Source of the DNA: Halorubrum sp. JWXQ-INN 858
GTDB taxonomy: Archaea > Halobacteriota > Halobacteria > Halobacteriales > Haloferacaceae
DNA length: 64,000 nucleotides
Assembly (NCBI RefSeq): GCF_009806985.1
Contig: NZ_WUAX01000009.1
Location: 1-64,000 of the forward strand
Direction: 5' to 3'
Shown one piece after another: positions 53,393-62,832 of the stretch. The translations under genes were made by a program, and so were the position numbers. The notes below the pieces were generated by a model, which did no database searches, was not told where the DNA came from, and worked only from the letters and a program-made list of their open reading frames with translations. Position 1 is the stretch's first letter. Every line of letters starts with the position of its first letter.

Positions 53393-54460
53393 ATGACACG
53401 CGTGGGCGTGAACGGGTACGGAACGATCGGGAAACGGGTCGCTGACGCCGTCGCGGCCCAGCCCGACATGGAGGTCGTCGGCGTCACCAAGACGCGACCG
53501 AACTTCGAGGCGGACACGGCTCGTCGCCGTGGCTACGACCTCTACGCCGCGATCCCTGAACGGGAGGACGCCTTCGCGGCGGCCGGCGTCGAGGTCGCCG
53601 GGACGCTCCCCGACCTGCTCGATGCGGTCGAGGTCGTCGTCGACTGCTGTCCCTCCGGCGTCGGCGCGAAGAACCGCGAGCTGTACCGCGCACACGACGT
53701 TCCCGCCGTCTTCCAGGGCGGGGAGGGCGCCGAGGTCGCCGACGTCTCGTTCAACTCGCGGGCGAACTTCGAGGCGGCGCGCGACGCCGAGTTCGTTCGC
53801 GTCGTCTCCTGTAACACGACCGGGATCTCGCGGATCGTCGCCCCGATCCAGGAGGCGTACGGCATCGAGAAGGTGCGCGCGACGCTCGTGCGCCGCGGCG
53901 GCGACCCGGCCCAGTCGGACAGGGGGCCGATCAACGACGTGCTTCCCGACCCGGTCGCCGTCCCTTCCCACCACGGGCCCGACGTGAACACGATCTTCCC
54001 GGACTTGGCGATCGACACCCTCGGGCTGACGGTGCCCGCCACCCAGATGCACACGCACAGCCTCAACGTCACGCTGGAGTCGGAGCCGACCCCCGAGGAG
54101 GTGCGCGAGCTGCTCGCGGCGGAGGGACGCACGTTCCTCATTCCCGAACACGCCGACATCGACGGCGCGGGCAAACTCAAGGAGTTCGCGATGGACGTCG
54201 GCCGCCCCCGCGGCGACCTCTGGGAGAACTGCATCTGGGAGAAGTCGATCAACGTCGTCGGCCGCGACCTCTACCTGTTCCAGAACGTTCACCAGGAGGC
54301 CGACGTCGTCCCCGAGAACGTCGACGCCATCCGGGCGATGTGTACGGACCGCTCGGCGGACGACTCCGTCGCGATGACGAACGAGACGCTCGGGATCGGG
54401 TTCGACTACCCGGACACGCCCGTCGACGGGGACTGGGAGCCGATGACCGCGGACGACTGA
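53393..54460 (+). CDS. gapB: Type II glyceraldehyde-3-phosphate dehydrogenase (gluconeogenic)
   Basis: This 355-residue archaeal-type GAPDH has the NAD(P)-binding [15 protein letters not shown] at the start, the active Cys in [11 protein letters not shown] near residue 140, and HHGPD and HTHSLN blocks. The type II enzyme is the reversible, gluconeogenic one in haloarchaea. It is preceded by two palindromic elements. The enzyme feeds triose phosphate in the same direction as DHAP made by the Dha system, so both converge on gluconeogenesis (inference). Confidence 0.95.
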   Translation: MTRVGVNGYGTIGKRVADAVAAQPDMEVVGVTKTRPNFEADTARRRGYDLYAAIPEREDAFAAAGVEVAGTLPDLLDAVEVVVDCCPSGVGAKNRELYRAHDVPAVFQGGEGAEVADVSFNSRANFEAARDAEFVRVVSCNTTGISRIVAPIQEAYGIEKVRATLVRRGGDPAQSDRGPINDVLPDPVAVPSHHGPDVNTIFPDLAIDTLGLTVPATQMHTHSLNVTLESEPTPEEVRELLAAEGRTFLIPEHADIDGAGKLKEFAMDVGRPRGDLWENCIWEKSINVVGRDLYLFQNVHQEADVVPENVDAIRAMCTDRSADDSVAMTNETLGIGFDYPDTPVDGDWEPMTADD

Positions 54461-54485
54461 GCCGGTTCCCGGCCGCCATCGCCCG

Positions 54486-54557
54486 CATCCGTCACCAACA
54501 CACGCCCCGCATCCGTCACCAACACACGCCCCGCATCCGTCACCAACACACGCCCCG
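54486..54557. repeat. Tandem repeat, three perfect 24-bp units
   Basis: Three identical 24-bp units containing CATCCGTCACC and AACACACGCCCCG lie between gapB and map, 64 nt before the map start. A partial fourth unit (CAT) follows. Confidence 0.92.
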
Positions 54558-54621
54558 CATTCACCACCGCCCCCCGTCCGCTCCCGCAACCTCTTTGCGC
54601 CCCCTGGTCGAACCCCCGTCC

Positions 54622-55527
54622 ATGAGCTACGGATCCCTCGACGACGACGCGGTCGAGAGCTATCGCGAGGCCGGCGCGGTCCTCGTGGAGGCGATGAACG
54701 AGGCGCGGGAGATGGTCGAGCCGGGACGCACCCACCTCGAGGTCGCGGAGTGGGCGGAGGACTTCATCCGCGAGTCGGGGGCCGGGATCGCGTTCCCCGT
54801 CAACGTCAGCGTCGACGAGGAGGCCTCGCACGCGACGCCGGGCCGCGACGACGACACCGAGTTCGGCGAGGAGATGGTCTGTCTCGACATCGGCGTCCAC
54901 GTCGACGGCTACATCGCCGACGCGGCGGTGACCGTCGACCACACCGGAACCGACGACCTCGTCGAGGCGGCCGAAACGGCGCTTTCGGCCGCGGTCGACG
55001 AGGCGGGCCCGGGCGTCGAGGTCGGCGTCGTCGGGCAGGCGATCGAGGAGACGATCCGCGGGTACGGCTACACGCCCGTGTTGAACCTCTCGGGACACGG
55101 CGTCGAGCGCTACGACGCCCACACCGGCCCGAGCGTCCCGAACCGCGGCGTCGACCGCTCGGTCGAGCTCCAGCCCGGGCAGGTGGTCGCCATCGAGCCG
55201 TTCGCGACGGACGGCCGCGGCAAGGTCGGCGAGGGGACCGACGAGGAGATCTACGAGCTCCAACACGAGCGCAGCGTTCGCGACCGGCGCGCGCGCCAGA
55301 CGCTCGAACGGATCGCGGAGTTCGACGGCCTCCCGTTCGCCGCGCGGTGGCTGGAGGGAGACGGCGTCGACATGGCGCTCCGACGGCTCAAACGTCAGAA
55401 CGTCGTGAAGGGCTACCCGGTGTTGAAGGAATCCGACGACGCGCTCGTGAGCCAGGCCGAACACACGATGCTGATCACGGAGGACGGCGTCGAGGTGACG
55501 ACGGCGGGCATCCACGGCTTCGACTGA
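54622..55527 (+). CDS. map: Methionine aminopeptidase (type II)
   Basis: This 301-residue enzyme removes the initiator Met. The metal ligands are in LDIGVHVDGYIADAAVTVD (two Asp), LSGHGVERY (His), AIEPFATDG (Glu) and SQAEHTMLI (Glu near the end). A type II insertion is present between. The frame is open far upstream but is filled by the 24-bp repeats, so the ATG at 54622 is preferred. CTCTTTGCG about 29 nt upstream may be the TATA element. Confidence 0.95.
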   Translation: MSYGSLDDDAVESYREAGAVLVEAMNEAREMVEPGRTHLEVAEWAEDFIRESGAGIAFPVNVSVDEEASHATPGRDDDTEFGEEMVCLDIGVHVDGYIADAAVTVDHTGTDDLVEAAETALSAAVDEAGPGVEVGVVGQAIEETIRGYGYTPVLNLSGHGVERYDAHTGPSVPNRGVDRSVELQPGQVVAIEPFATDGRGKVGEGTDEEIYELQHERSVRDRRARQTLERIAEFDGLPFAARWLEGDGVDMALRRLKRQNVVKGYPVLKESDDALVSQAEHTMLITEDGVEVTTAGIHGFD

Positions 55528-55600
55528 CCCCGTCCGGGTGCGAACAGCGCGGCCCCCGGCGTCGAACGGTGATACGCGATCTCCCGGCAGTTCGACGTTG

Positions 55601-55672
55601 TTTATAAGACGCGTGCGGAAGGCCGTTCCAGGATTTATAAGACGTGTGCGGATGGCCGTCCAGGGTTTATAA
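55601..55672 (+). repeat. Triplicated TATA-containing repeat before the HIT gene
   Basis: TTTATAA occurs at 55601, 55634 and 55666, each the first seven bases of an imperfect 32-33-bp unit (the third is partial). All three look like bona fide TATA elements. The HIT start is 124-190 nt downstream, so any transcript from here would have a long leader. Confidence 0.8.
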
Positions 55673-55795
55673 ACGATCCGTGGAACGGCTCCGGCGCTCG
55701 CTCGTCGTTGACCGGTCGCCGTCGTGTCGCGGTGTCGTCGTCGGATCGTCGTCGGACCGCCGCCATTGAAAGGCGCACGCACCGATCCGCTCGGT

Positions 55796-56350
55796 ATGGA
55801 GCAGATCTACGCCCCGTGGCGGATCGACTGGGTCGAGCGCGACGAGGACCCGATCGACGGCTGTCCGTTCTGTGTGCTCCCCGAACGCTCGAACGCGCGC
55901 GAGGCACACGTCGTCGCGCGCAGCGACCACAACTACGTCCTGTTGAACAACGCCCCGTACAACCCCGGCCACGTCATGGTGATCCCGGACGCCCACGTCG
56001 ACGACTGGACCGCGCTCGACGACGAGACGGTCCTCGATCACGGCCGGCTGAAGGCGGCGGCGATCGAGGCGAGCCGTCGGAACGCCGATCCCGAGGGCTT
56101 CAACACGGGGCTCAACCTCGGCGGCGGGGCCGCGGGAGGGTCCGTCGACCACCTCCACACACACGTGGTCCCCCGCTGGCACGGCGACACGAGCTTCATG
56201 CCGGTCGTCAGCGACACGAAGGTGATCGTCGAGGGGCTCGACCGGACCTACGAGCACCTCCACGCCGGCTTCGCCGCCGGCGACGACGTGGTCGACGAGG
56301 GAGACCTCGACGCCGGCGACCCCGTCCGGTTGTCGTTCGATCCGCGATAA
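55796..56350 (+). CDS. HIT-family nucleotide hydrolase/transferase
   Basis: This 184-residue protein has the histidine triad HLHTHVV in VDHLHTHVVPRW with the catalytic His, and Asn-containing YNPGHVMVIPDAHV upstream. The N-terminal cysteines of CPFCVL form a Zn site as in Fhit/Hint-like archaeal members. Members hydrolyse nucleotide phosphoramidates, AMP-amines or Ap4A. The start at 55796 is after three TATA-like repeats. The stop codon overlaps the first unit of the next repeat. Confidence 0.85.
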   Translation: MEQIYAPWRIDWVERDEDPIDGCPFCVLPERSNAREAHVVARSDHNYVLLNNAPYNPGHVMVIPDAHVDDWTALDDETVLDHGRLKAAAIEASRRNADPEGFNTGLNLGGGAAGGSVDHLHTHVVPRWHGDTSFMPVVSDTKVIVEGLDRTYEHLHAGFAAGDDVVDEGDLDAGDPVRLSFDPR

Positions 56351-56432
56351 GTGCGCGACTGACCCGCGATAAGCGCGCGACCGACCCGCGATACACACGC
56401 GATCGACCACGCGATACGCGTGCGACCGATCC
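56346..56432. repeat. Tandem repeat across the HIT stop codon, ~22 bp units
   Basis: Four imperfect units of 20-23 bp, each beginning GATA and containing CGCG, start inside the last codons of the HIT gene (the TAA belongs to the first unit) and continue into the gap to the MBL gene. Confidence 0.7.
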
Positions 56433-56458
56433 ACGGAGGGTGGGAGAGGGGACGCCGC

Positions 56459-57241
56459 CTACGCGGTCGGGTCGGGGAGCGACAGGCGGAGCCCGTCGCG
56501 TGCCACCGTGACGTCGCCCTCGAACCCCGCTGCCCTGACGCTGCGCTCCATTTCGGCCTCCCGGCCGCCCGTGTGCGGATACAGGTGCGAGAGGACGAGC
56601 ATCCCCACGTCCGTCCCTGCGAGCACCTCGCCGAGCGACGTCGGCGTCGGGTGATTGGAGACGTCGATGCCGTCCGGGAACGAACAGTCGTGAACGAGCA
56701 CGTCGCTGCCGGCGGCGAACCGCGCCAGCCCGCCGAACGCCTCCGTGTCGCCCGACAGCGTGAGCGGTCCGTCGGCGGGGTCGACCGACCGCTCCGGGGC
56801 GGAGAACCGATAGGCGAACCCCGGCATCGAGTGGCGCGTTTCGCGGGCGACGACCCCGAACCCCGCAACCGAGAAGGGCTGGCTCGCGCCCACCTCGCGG
56901 ACGGAGAGGTCGACGCGCCCGTCGAGGTAGTCGTGGACGCCGAGGAGCCCGTCGACGAGCGACTTCGTCCCCGACGGGCCGACCACTTCGAGGTGTTCCT
57001 CGCCGGCGAGCCAGCGGGCCTTCAACAGCGGGAGGAGGTCCGCGACGTGGTCGAGGTGGTGGTGTGTCAGGAGGACCGTCGAGACGCCCTCGTAGCCGAC
57101 GTCGGTGCCTGAGAGTCGGTTGAGGACCCCGCTCCCGCAGTCGACGAGGAGGGCGCGATCGTCGGCGGTGAGGAGGGATCCGGCCTGCACGCGGTCCGGG
57201 ACCGGCATCGCGCTCCCCGATCCGAGCACGGTGAGTTCCAT
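56459..57241 (-). CDS. MBL-fold metallohydrolase (RNase Z-like group)
   Basis: This 260-residue zinc hydrolase has the ligand motif THHHLDHVADLLP near residue 60, the further His in RHSMPGFAYRF, Asp in DTEAFGG and a late His in HLYPHTGG. MELTVLGSGSAMPVPDR is the usual start of this RNase Z-like/YycJ-like group. The substrate could be RNA 3' ends or a small phosphodiester. The ATG at 57241 is preferred over a start 13 codons upstream. Confidence 0.82.
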   Translation of the reverse strand: MELTVLGSGSAMPVPDRVQAGSLLTADDRALLVDCGSGVLNRLSGTDVGYEGVSTVLLTHHHLDHVADLLPLLKARWLAGEEHLEVVGPSGTKSLVDGLLGVHDYLDGRVDLSVREVGASQPFSVAGFGVVARETRHSMPGFAYRFSAPERSVDPADGPLTLSGDTEAFGGLARFAAGSDVLVHDCSFPDGIDVSNHPTPTSLGEVLAGTDVGMLVLSHLYPHTGGREAEMERSVRAAGFEGDVTVARDGLRLSLPDPTA

Positions 57242-57317
57242 ACCTCCCGATCGGTCGGCGGGGACAAGTAGCTGGTCCACCGGCTGACAGGCTCGGCGTC
57301 GGCGACGTTGCCGGTGG

Positions 57318-57743
57318 TTACTTTATCAGGAACACCGGGACGGACGCGTCGTCGGCGACGCGGTCGGAGACGCTTCCGAGGGACCGGATCCGCTCGCGCG
57401 GCGACTTGCCCTCCGGGCTCATCACGATCACGTCGACGTCCGACTCGTCGGCGTACGCGACGATCTCCTTGTCCGGGGTGCCGTGAAGGACGTGGGTTTC
57501 GACGTCGAGGCCGGCCGACTCGGCCCGCTCGGCGACCGCGGCGACGGCGTCTTCCCCCTGCGATTCGAGGTCGGCGACGACGTCGTCGTGGAGGTCACCC
57601 GAGTTCGCCGTGGCGATGCGGCGGTCGACGACGTATACGGCGTGGATCCGCGCATCGTGATCGCTCGCCAGTCGGATCGCGTGGTCGAGGGCTCGGTCTA
57701 CCGCGTCGCTCCCGTCGGTCGGCACGAGCACGTCGTCGTACAT
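57318..57743 (-). CDS. UspA-type universal stress protein
   Basis: This 141-residue protein has the typical VLVPTDGSDAVDRALDHAI start and the C-terminal VPVFLIK strand. The ATP-binding signature is MSPEGKSPRERIRSLGSVSDRV, a variant in which the first Gly of the usual motif is not present, so ATP binding is doubtful. The start has a TTAACAGG TATA-like stretch 24-31 nt upstream on the minus strand. Confidence 0.9.
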   Translation of the reverse strand: MYDDVLVPTDGSDAVDRALDHAIRLASDHDARIHAVYVVDRRIATANSGDLHDDVVADLESQGEDAVAAVAERAESAGLDVETHVLHGTPDKEIVAYADESDVDVIVMSPEGKSPRERIRSLGSVSDRVADDASVPVFLIK

Positions 57744-57798
57744 ACCCGGCGCTTCGGGTGCCGACCTGTTAACGGTAAGGTTGCCGGCGGGCGCTCGT

Positions 57799-58356
57799 TC
57801 ACTCCCCGCGCCACGGGCCGCCGAGCGCGTTCCGTCTGGCCGTGTCCGCTTCCCCGTCGCGGAACACGCTCACGCGCCCGGTCTCCTCGCTTAACGTGAC
57901 CGTCGCGACCACCTCGGGCCTGACGGACGTCTCGAGCGCGCTCATGTGGCGCGATCCCATCCACGGCTCGTAGTCGACGTCGTCGACGAGGTCCGACTCG
58001 TCGGTCCGAGTCCCCAAGTCGCGGAACCGAACCATCTGTGCTTCCGCCTCGCCGTCGACGGCGACGACGACCCCGCCGTCCCGCTCGACGCTGACCCGCT
58101 CTGCGGCCTCGAAGAACTCGTCCTCCTCGAAGACGGACGCACAGCGCCCCCGCGGCCACCGGTTGTCCCCCATCGGGTCGGCGTACCTCCCGTATTCACG
58201 GTCCGCGACGACGGCGAAGTAGAGCCCGGGCCCTTTCACGTGCGGGTCGTCCCAGCGGTCGAAGTCGATGCTCACCGACTCCGCACAGTACACCAACCGG
58301 TCGACGACCTCCCGTACCCGGTCGTGAGTTCCGTAATCGACCGTCAACCGCGTCAT
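57799..58356 (-). CDS. dacZ: Diadenylate cyclase DacZ (c-di-AMP synthase)
   Basis: This 185-residue protein has the DAC/DisA-N fold. Its second motif region is DGGVVVAVDGEAEAQMVRFRD, and its third is MGSRHMSALETSVRPEVV followed by TLSEETGRVSVFRDGEA. In most DAC proteins the two motifs are DGA and RHR. Here they read DGG and RHM, which may be the haloarchaeal norm or reduced activity. It makes cyclic di-AMP from two ATP; in haloarchaea it is essential and tuned to salinity. The ATG at 58356 begins the natural domain (MTRLTVDYGTHDRV). It lies on the same strand as the UspA and MBL genes. Confidence 0.78.
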   Translation of the reverse strand: MTRLTVDYGTHDRVREVVDRLVYCAESVSIDFDRWDDPHVKGPGLYFAVVADREYGRYADPMGDNRWPRGRCASVFEEDEFFEAAERVSVERDGGVVVAVDGEAEAQMVRFRDLGTRTDESDLVDDVDYEPWMGSRHMSALETSVRPEVVATVTLSEETGRVSVFRDGEADTARRNALGGPWRGE

Positions 58357-58488
58357 CGTGACCCCCCGGACGACCCGTCCGGAGTCCTGTCGACGTACAT
58401 ACGCTAACGGTTGTGGATCCGGCCAGTAAGCCGTTTCGAGTCCGCGACATCGACAGCGATACCGATCCGACGACATCGGCCCGATGGG

Positions 58489-58614
58489 ACTGATCCCGGT
58501 GAAACCGACCCGATGAGACCGACCCGGTGAAACCGACCCGATGAGACCGACCCGGTGAAACCGACCCGATGAGACCGACCTGATGAGACCGACCCGATGA
58601 GGCCGACCCGGCCG
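58489..58614. repeat. Tandem repeat, seven to eight 14-bp units
   Basis: Units of 14 bp alternate between AACCGACCCGATGA and GACCGACCCGGTGA-like forms, giving a 28-bp period. They fill most of the 323-nt gap between the divergent dacZ and peroxiredoxin genes. The rest of the gap shows no gene. Confidence 0.9.
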
Positions 58615-58679
58615 GGCCGGGAGGCCGCCCCGTCCATCCGAACCGAACCGCTCTTGTCGACGCCGGACCGACCGGGACC

Positions 58680-59150
58680 ATGCTCGAGCCAGGCGACGAC
58701 GCACCCGGGTTCACCCTTCGGAACCACCGCGACGAGCCGGTGTCGCTCGCGTCTATCGACGCGGCGTACACGGTCGTCTACTTCTACCCGCGGGCGGACA
58801 CCCCCGGCTGCACGACGGAGGCGTGCGGGTTCCGCGACGACTGGGACGCGTTCGCCGACGCCGACGTCGCCGTCGTCGGGATCAGCGACGACCCCGTCGC
58901 CGACCTCGCCGACTTCGCCGCGAAGTTCGACCTCCCCTTCGACCTGCTCTCGGACCCCGACGGCGAGGTCGCGAGCGCGTACGGCTCCTACGGCGAGAAG
59001 AACATGTTCGGCAACACCTTCGACGGCGTCTTCCGGAACACCTACGTCGTCGACGCGGACGGCGCCGTCGTCCTCGCGTACGGGGACGTCTCGCCCGAGG
59101 ACCACGCCGAAGCGATCCTCGCGGACGTCGCGGCGCTGGCGGACGACTGA
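58680..59150 (+). CDS. Peroxiredoxin (BCP/PrxQ type)
   Basis: This 156-residue thiol peroxidase reduces hydroperoxides. The peroxidatic Cys is in YPRADTPGCTTEACGFRDD, and the nearby second Cys is probably the resolving one. YVVDADGAVVLAYGDVSPEDHA ends the fold. The start at 58680 has the family N-terminus MLEPGDDAPGFTLRN. It is upstream of the 14-bp array and divergent from dacZ. Confidence 0.92.
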   Translation: MLEPGDDAPGFTLRNHRDEPVSLASIDAAYTVVYFYPRADTPGCTTEACGFRDDWDAFADADVAVVGISDDPVADLADFAAKFDLPFDLLSDPDGEVASAYGSYGEKNMFGNTFDGVFRNTYVVDADGAVVLAYGDVSPEDHAEAILADVAALADD

Positions 59151-59213
59151 ACGGGCGAGCGACCGAACGGCTGCACAGCGAACGCGAAGCCGCGTGGTTC
59201 GCCGACCGAACCG

Positions 59214-60140
59214 TTAAAAGACGCCGCCGACCTTCGCGAGGAGCTTCGGCACCTCTTCGGCGATCGCGTGACGTTTCACCAGCCCGAAGCCCGCGACGAT
59301 GACGAGGAACCCGACGACCGTCAGCGGGGTGACCGGCTCCGCGAGCAACACGACGCCCGCGATGGTGGCGACGACGGGAACGACGTAGGAGACGAGGTTG
59401 ATCTCGAACGCCCCGAGTCGCTCGAGCAGCGTGAAGTAGATCGTGTACGCTACCGCCGACGACAACACCGCCAGGAAGGCGAGCGCGACGAGCGCCGGGA
59501 GCGCCGTCACGGGCGGTCCCTGCGGCTCGCCCAGCGCGACGCTCGTGGCGTGCATCGCCAGCCCGCCGAACAGCATCGCCCACGCGGTCAGCGCGATGCT
59601 CGAGAAGCTCGTCTCGACGACGCGGAGCCCGACGCTCCCGATCGAGACGGCGATCACGCCGACGAAGATGAGCCCGACCCCAATCGTAACGCCGCCCGCG
59701 AGGTTCGCCGGGTCGGGCTGGGCGACGAGCGCCACCCCGACGAACGCGAGGACGACGCCGAGCGACCCCCGAAGGTCGAGGCTCGACTCGCCGACCCAGA
59801 CGGCGGCGACCGCGGCCGTGACGATGGGGACGAGGCTGTAGGTGATCGACGCGATCCCGCTCGTCGTGTACTGCTGGCCGGTGAACAGCAACGAGTTGTT
59901 GGCGGCGATCGAGAGGCCGCCGCTGAAGAGGATCGCGGCCGCGTCGCCGCGGGTCCGTGGGAGCGGACCGCTCTCGGTCAGGAGGACGTACGTGACGAGC
60001 AGCAGCGCCGCGATGTCGAAGCGGTAGGCGGCGTACAACACCGGCGGGTAGTACGCCAGGCCGACCTCGATGGCGACGAACGAGCCGCCCCACAGCCCCG
60101 CGAGCGCGAAGAACAGGAGGACGTCGCGATACCGTGACAC
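59214..60140 (-). CDS. EamA/DMT-family transporter
   Basis: This is a protein of about 308 residues with ten hydrophobic segments and two EamA repeats: LLFFALAGLWGGSFVAIEVG and a second half around VGLRVVETSFSSIALTAW. Such proteins export amino acids, nucleotides or drugs. I chose the GTG at 60140 (MSRYRDVLLFF) because a CTTTACGCG TATA-like element lies just upstream. A GTG at 60200 gives 20 extra residues. Confidence 0.82.
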   Translation of the reverse strand: MSRYRDVLLFFALAGLWGGSFVAIEVGLAYYPPVLYAAYRFDIAALLLVTYVLLTESGPLPRTRGDAAAILFSGGLSIAANNSLLFTGQQYTTSGIASITYSLVPIVTAAVAAVWVGESSLDLRGSLGVVLAFVGVALVAQPDPANLAGGVTIGVGLIFVGVIAVSIGSVGLRVVETSFSSIALTAWAMLFGGLAMHATSVALGEPQGPPVTALPALVALAFLAVLSSAVAYTIYFTLLERLGAFEINLVSYVVPVVATIAGVVLLAEPVTPLTVVGFLVIVAGFGLVKRHAIAEEVPKLLAKVGGVF

Positions 60141-60179
60141 GACCTTTCCGACGGGCGGCGCGCGTAAAGCCGTGTTCGT

Positions 60180-60436
60180 TTCTCCTCTCTCTTCCTCCAC
60201 CCTCCTCTCTCTTCTTCTATCCCCGATCGTCTCCGCATCGAGGGGGCTCCTTTAGTGAGCGTTGCTCCCTCAGTGAGCGTGCTCCCTCGTCGAGCGTTGC
60301 CACACCACGTTTCCGGTGAACGCGGCGTCGTGACTCGTCGTACGGGCGTGACAACGGGTTCGATCGACGAGACCTCGACGAGGGGAGCAACGACGGGCCC
60401 CCAACGACGGGCCCCCAACGACAGCCGACCGCGGGA
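60180..60436. other. Pyrimidine-rich intergenic region with short repeats
   Basis: A CT-rich stretch (60180-60225) upstream of the EamA gene is followed by repeats: GAGCGT(T)GCTCCCTC copies (60256-60300) and two copies of the 14-bp unit AACGACGGGCCCCC at 60389-60416. No gene is seen. The idsA 3' end lies at the right side. Confidence 0.5.
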
Positions 60437-61483
60437 TCAGTAGCCGCGGGTGATGAGGTAGTCGGCGATGTCCTCGAGGAGGCGTCGCGCCTCGTTGTCG
60501 GGGAGCACCTTGAGGTGGTCTTTCGACCGCGCCGTGAGGTCCTCGGCCATCTCGCGGGCGTACGCGATGGAGCCGGAGGCCTCGAGGGCGGCGACTGCCT
60601 CGTCGACCTCGGCCTCGGTGACCTCGGCCGGCGTGTCCGCGTCGACGAGGGCGTCGACGTCGACGCCCTCCTGTCGCGCGTGTAAGGTGATGAGCGTCTC
60701 CTTCTCCTCGACGAGGTCCGAGCCGCGCTGTTTGCCCAGCTTCTCGGACGGCACCGTCAGGTCCAGGACGTCGTCTTGGATCTGGAACGCGCGACCGGAG
60801 TCGATCCCGTATCGGTAGAGCGCCTCGACCACCTCGTCGTCGGCCCCGAGCAGGACCGCGGGCGTCGCTGCGGCCGCGCCGTAGAGGACCGCGGTCTTCA
60901 GTTCGACCATCTCCAGGTACTCGTCCGGGAGGATGTCGTCGCGCGACTCGAAGGCGACGTCGAGCGCCTGCCCCTCACAGATCTCGGTGCAGGTCGACGC
61001 GAGCAGCCGCATCGCCTCCAGCCCGTGGGAGGGGTCCGCGCCCGTCTCGGTCATGATCTCGAACGCCTTCGAGTACAGCGTGTCGCCGGCGAGGATCGCC
61101 GTCGAGGTGTCGTACTGTTCGTGGACGGCCGGGACTCCCCGTCGGAGGTCGTCCTCGTCCATGATGTCGTCGTGGATCAGCGTGAACGACTGGATCACCT
61201 CGATCGATACCGCCGCGCGCATCACGTCGACGTCGTCGCCGTCGAGCGAGGCGAACGACCGGTAGTCGGACGACATCGGCTCGACGTCCGTGACCGCTTC
61301 CGCCGCCAGCATCGTCACCGTGGGGCGGAGCCGCTTCCCGCCGGCCTCGAGGATGTACCGCGACGCCTCGTAGAGACGCTCGGGTCGTTGAATCGGCAGC
61401 TCCTCGTCGATAGCGGCGTTGACCAGTTCGCGCCGCTCGCGGATGGCCTCCAACACCCGCGCCTCCCTGGTTTCGCTCGTCAT
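60437..61483 (-). CDS. idsA: Geranylgeranyl (or polyprenyl) diphosphate synthase
   Basis: This 348-residue prenyltransferase has the first Asp-rich motif DDIMDEDD and the second DDVLD, plus GGKRLRPTV at the start. The residues just before the first motif (SFTLIHDD) are small to medium, fitting C15-C20 product lengths. In archaea the product feeds archaeol lipids. It starts with an overlap of four bases with rnj, so the two are one unit. It is separate from mvk/ipk by 20 kb. Confidence 0.93.
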   Translation of the reverse strand: MTSETREARVLEAIRERRELVNAAIDEELPIQRPERLYEASRYILEAGGKRLRPTVTMLAAEAVTDVEPMSSDYRSFASLDGDDVDVMRAAVSIEVIQSFTLIHDDIMDEDDLRRGVPAVHEQYDTSTAILAGDTLYSKAFEIMTETGADPSHGLEAMRLLASTCTEICEGQALDVAFESRDDILPDEYLEMVELKTAVLYGAAAATPAVLLGADDEVVEALYRYGIDSGRAFQIQDDVLDLTVPSEKLGKQRGSDLVEEKETLITLHARQEGVDVDALVDADTPAEVTEAEVDEAVAALEASGSIAYAREMAEDLTARSKDHLKVLPDNEARRLLEDIADYLITRGY

Positions 61484-62832
61484 TCGACGAGCTGGATGGT
61501 GTTGCCGTTCTCCGTGACGTGGACGTCACGCCCGAGTTTGTACCCCTGCGAGGAGGCCAGGTTCACGTACGGCGAGAAGCCCTTGAGGTCCTGGTGGGCG
61601 GGGATGACGTGCTGGGGCTGAAGCGCGTCCAGCATGTCGTAGTGGCCCTCCTCGCGGAGGTGCCCGGAGACGTGGATGTCGTCGTAGATGCGAGCGCCCT
61701 GCATCCGGAGGAGCTGTTCGGACTGGTAGCGCTGGCCCTCGTTGGTCGGCTCCGGGATGACGCGGGCGCTGAAGACGACCTTGTCGCCGTCTTCCAGTTC
61801 GTAGGGGGTTTCGCCGCGACCCATGCGGGTGAGCATCGCTCGTGGCTCGCCCTGGTGGCCGGTGACGATGGGGAGGAAGTTCCCCTTGCCCTCCTTCATG
61901 ATCCGCTTGAACGCGCGGTCGACGGACTTTCGGTGGCCGTACATCCCGACGTCGCCCCCGAAGTCGACGAAGTCGAGGCGCTCGGCGGTGCCGGAGTACT
62001 TCTCCATCGAGCGACCGAGGAGGACCGGCTGGCGGCCGATCTCGCGGGCGTACTCGACGAGCGACTGCACGCGGGCGATGTGGGAGGAGAACGTCGTCGC
62101 GACGATCCCGCCCGAGTAGTCCTCCATCGACTTGAACGTGTCATGGACGTGTTTGCGCGCGACCGATTCGGAGGGCGTGCGGCCCTTCCGGCCGGCGTTC
62201 GTGCAGTCCTCGATGTAACAGAGGACGCCGTTGCCCTCGCGACCGATCTCGCGGAACCGCTTCATGTCGATCGGGTCGCCGATGACGGGCGTGTGGTCCA
62301 TCCGCTTGTCGAGCCCGTAAACGATCGATCCCTCGGGCGTGTGCAGGACCGGGTTGATCGCGTCGATGATCGAGTGCGTCACGTTGACGAACTCCATCTC
62401 GACGTTGCCGGAATCGCCGATGGGCATCGTGCCGCCGGCCTCCATCTTGACGAGGTCGTTGTCGACCTGGAACTTGCTCTCGCCCTGGATCTGCTGTCTG
62501 ACCAGCTCGATCGTGTACGGGGAGGCCACGATGGGCGCGTCGTACCGGTGAGCGAGTTTCGGGATCGCCGCGATGTGGTCGAGGTGACCGTGGGTGGGGA
62601 CGATCGCCTTGACGTCGCCCTCCAGGTCGCTCATGACGCGGTCGTCCGGGATCGCGCCCATGTCGATCAGGTCGAGACTGTGCATCTTTTCGGTCTCCAC
62701 GTTGTCGTGGATCAGGACCTTACTGAGGTTCAGGCCCATGTCGAAGATGACGATGTCGTCGCCCGCGCGAACGGCCGTCATCTGTCGTCCGACTTCCTCG
62801 TATCCGCCGATTGTCGCGATTTCGATTTCCAT
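61480..62832 (-). CDS. rnj: RNase J (archaeal 5'-3' exoribonuclease)
   Basis: This 450-residue beta-CASP metallo-beta-lactamase has the zinc motif [13 protein letters not shown] near residue 75, [15 protein letters not shown] in the MBL part, and the beta-CASP segments [31 protein letters not shown] and [19 protein letters not shown], with the late His in [12 protein letters not shown]. It degrades 5'-monophosphorylated RNA. The ATG at 62832 gives the proper start ([15 protein letters not shown]). Divergent lsm is the next gene, so RNA metabolism genes face each other. Confidence 0.95.
   Translation of the reverse strand: MEIEIATIGGYEEVGRQMTAVRAGDDIVIFDMGLNLSKVLIHDNVETEKMHSLDLIDMGAIPDDRVMSDLEGDVKAIVPTHGHLDHIAAIPKLAHRYDAPIVASPYTIELVRQQIQGESKFQVDNDLVKMEAGGTMPIGDSGNVEMEFVNVTHSIIDAINPVLHTPEGSIVYGLDKRMDHTPVIGDPIDMKRFREIGREGNGVLCYIEDCTNAGRKGRTPSESVARKHVHDTFKSMEDYSGGIVATTFSSHIARVQSLVEYAREIGRQPVLLGRSMEKYSGTAERLDFVDFGGDVGMYGHRKSVDRAFKRIMKEGKGNFLPIVTGHQGEPRAMLTRMGRGETPYELEDGDKVVFSARVIPEPTNEGQRYQSEQLLRMQGARIYDDIHVSGHLREEGHYDMLDALQPQHVIPAHQDLKGFSPYVNLASSQGYKLGRDVHVTENGNTIQLVE

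Noticed and set aside
38259..62832. Isoprenoid genes mvk-ipk and rnj-idsA lying 20 kb apart on opposite strands, taken as a broken operon or inversion
   Set aside because: As far as I recall, a comparable separation exists in Haloferax, so this is likely the ancestral arrangement. Synteny maps would be needed before calling a breakpoint.
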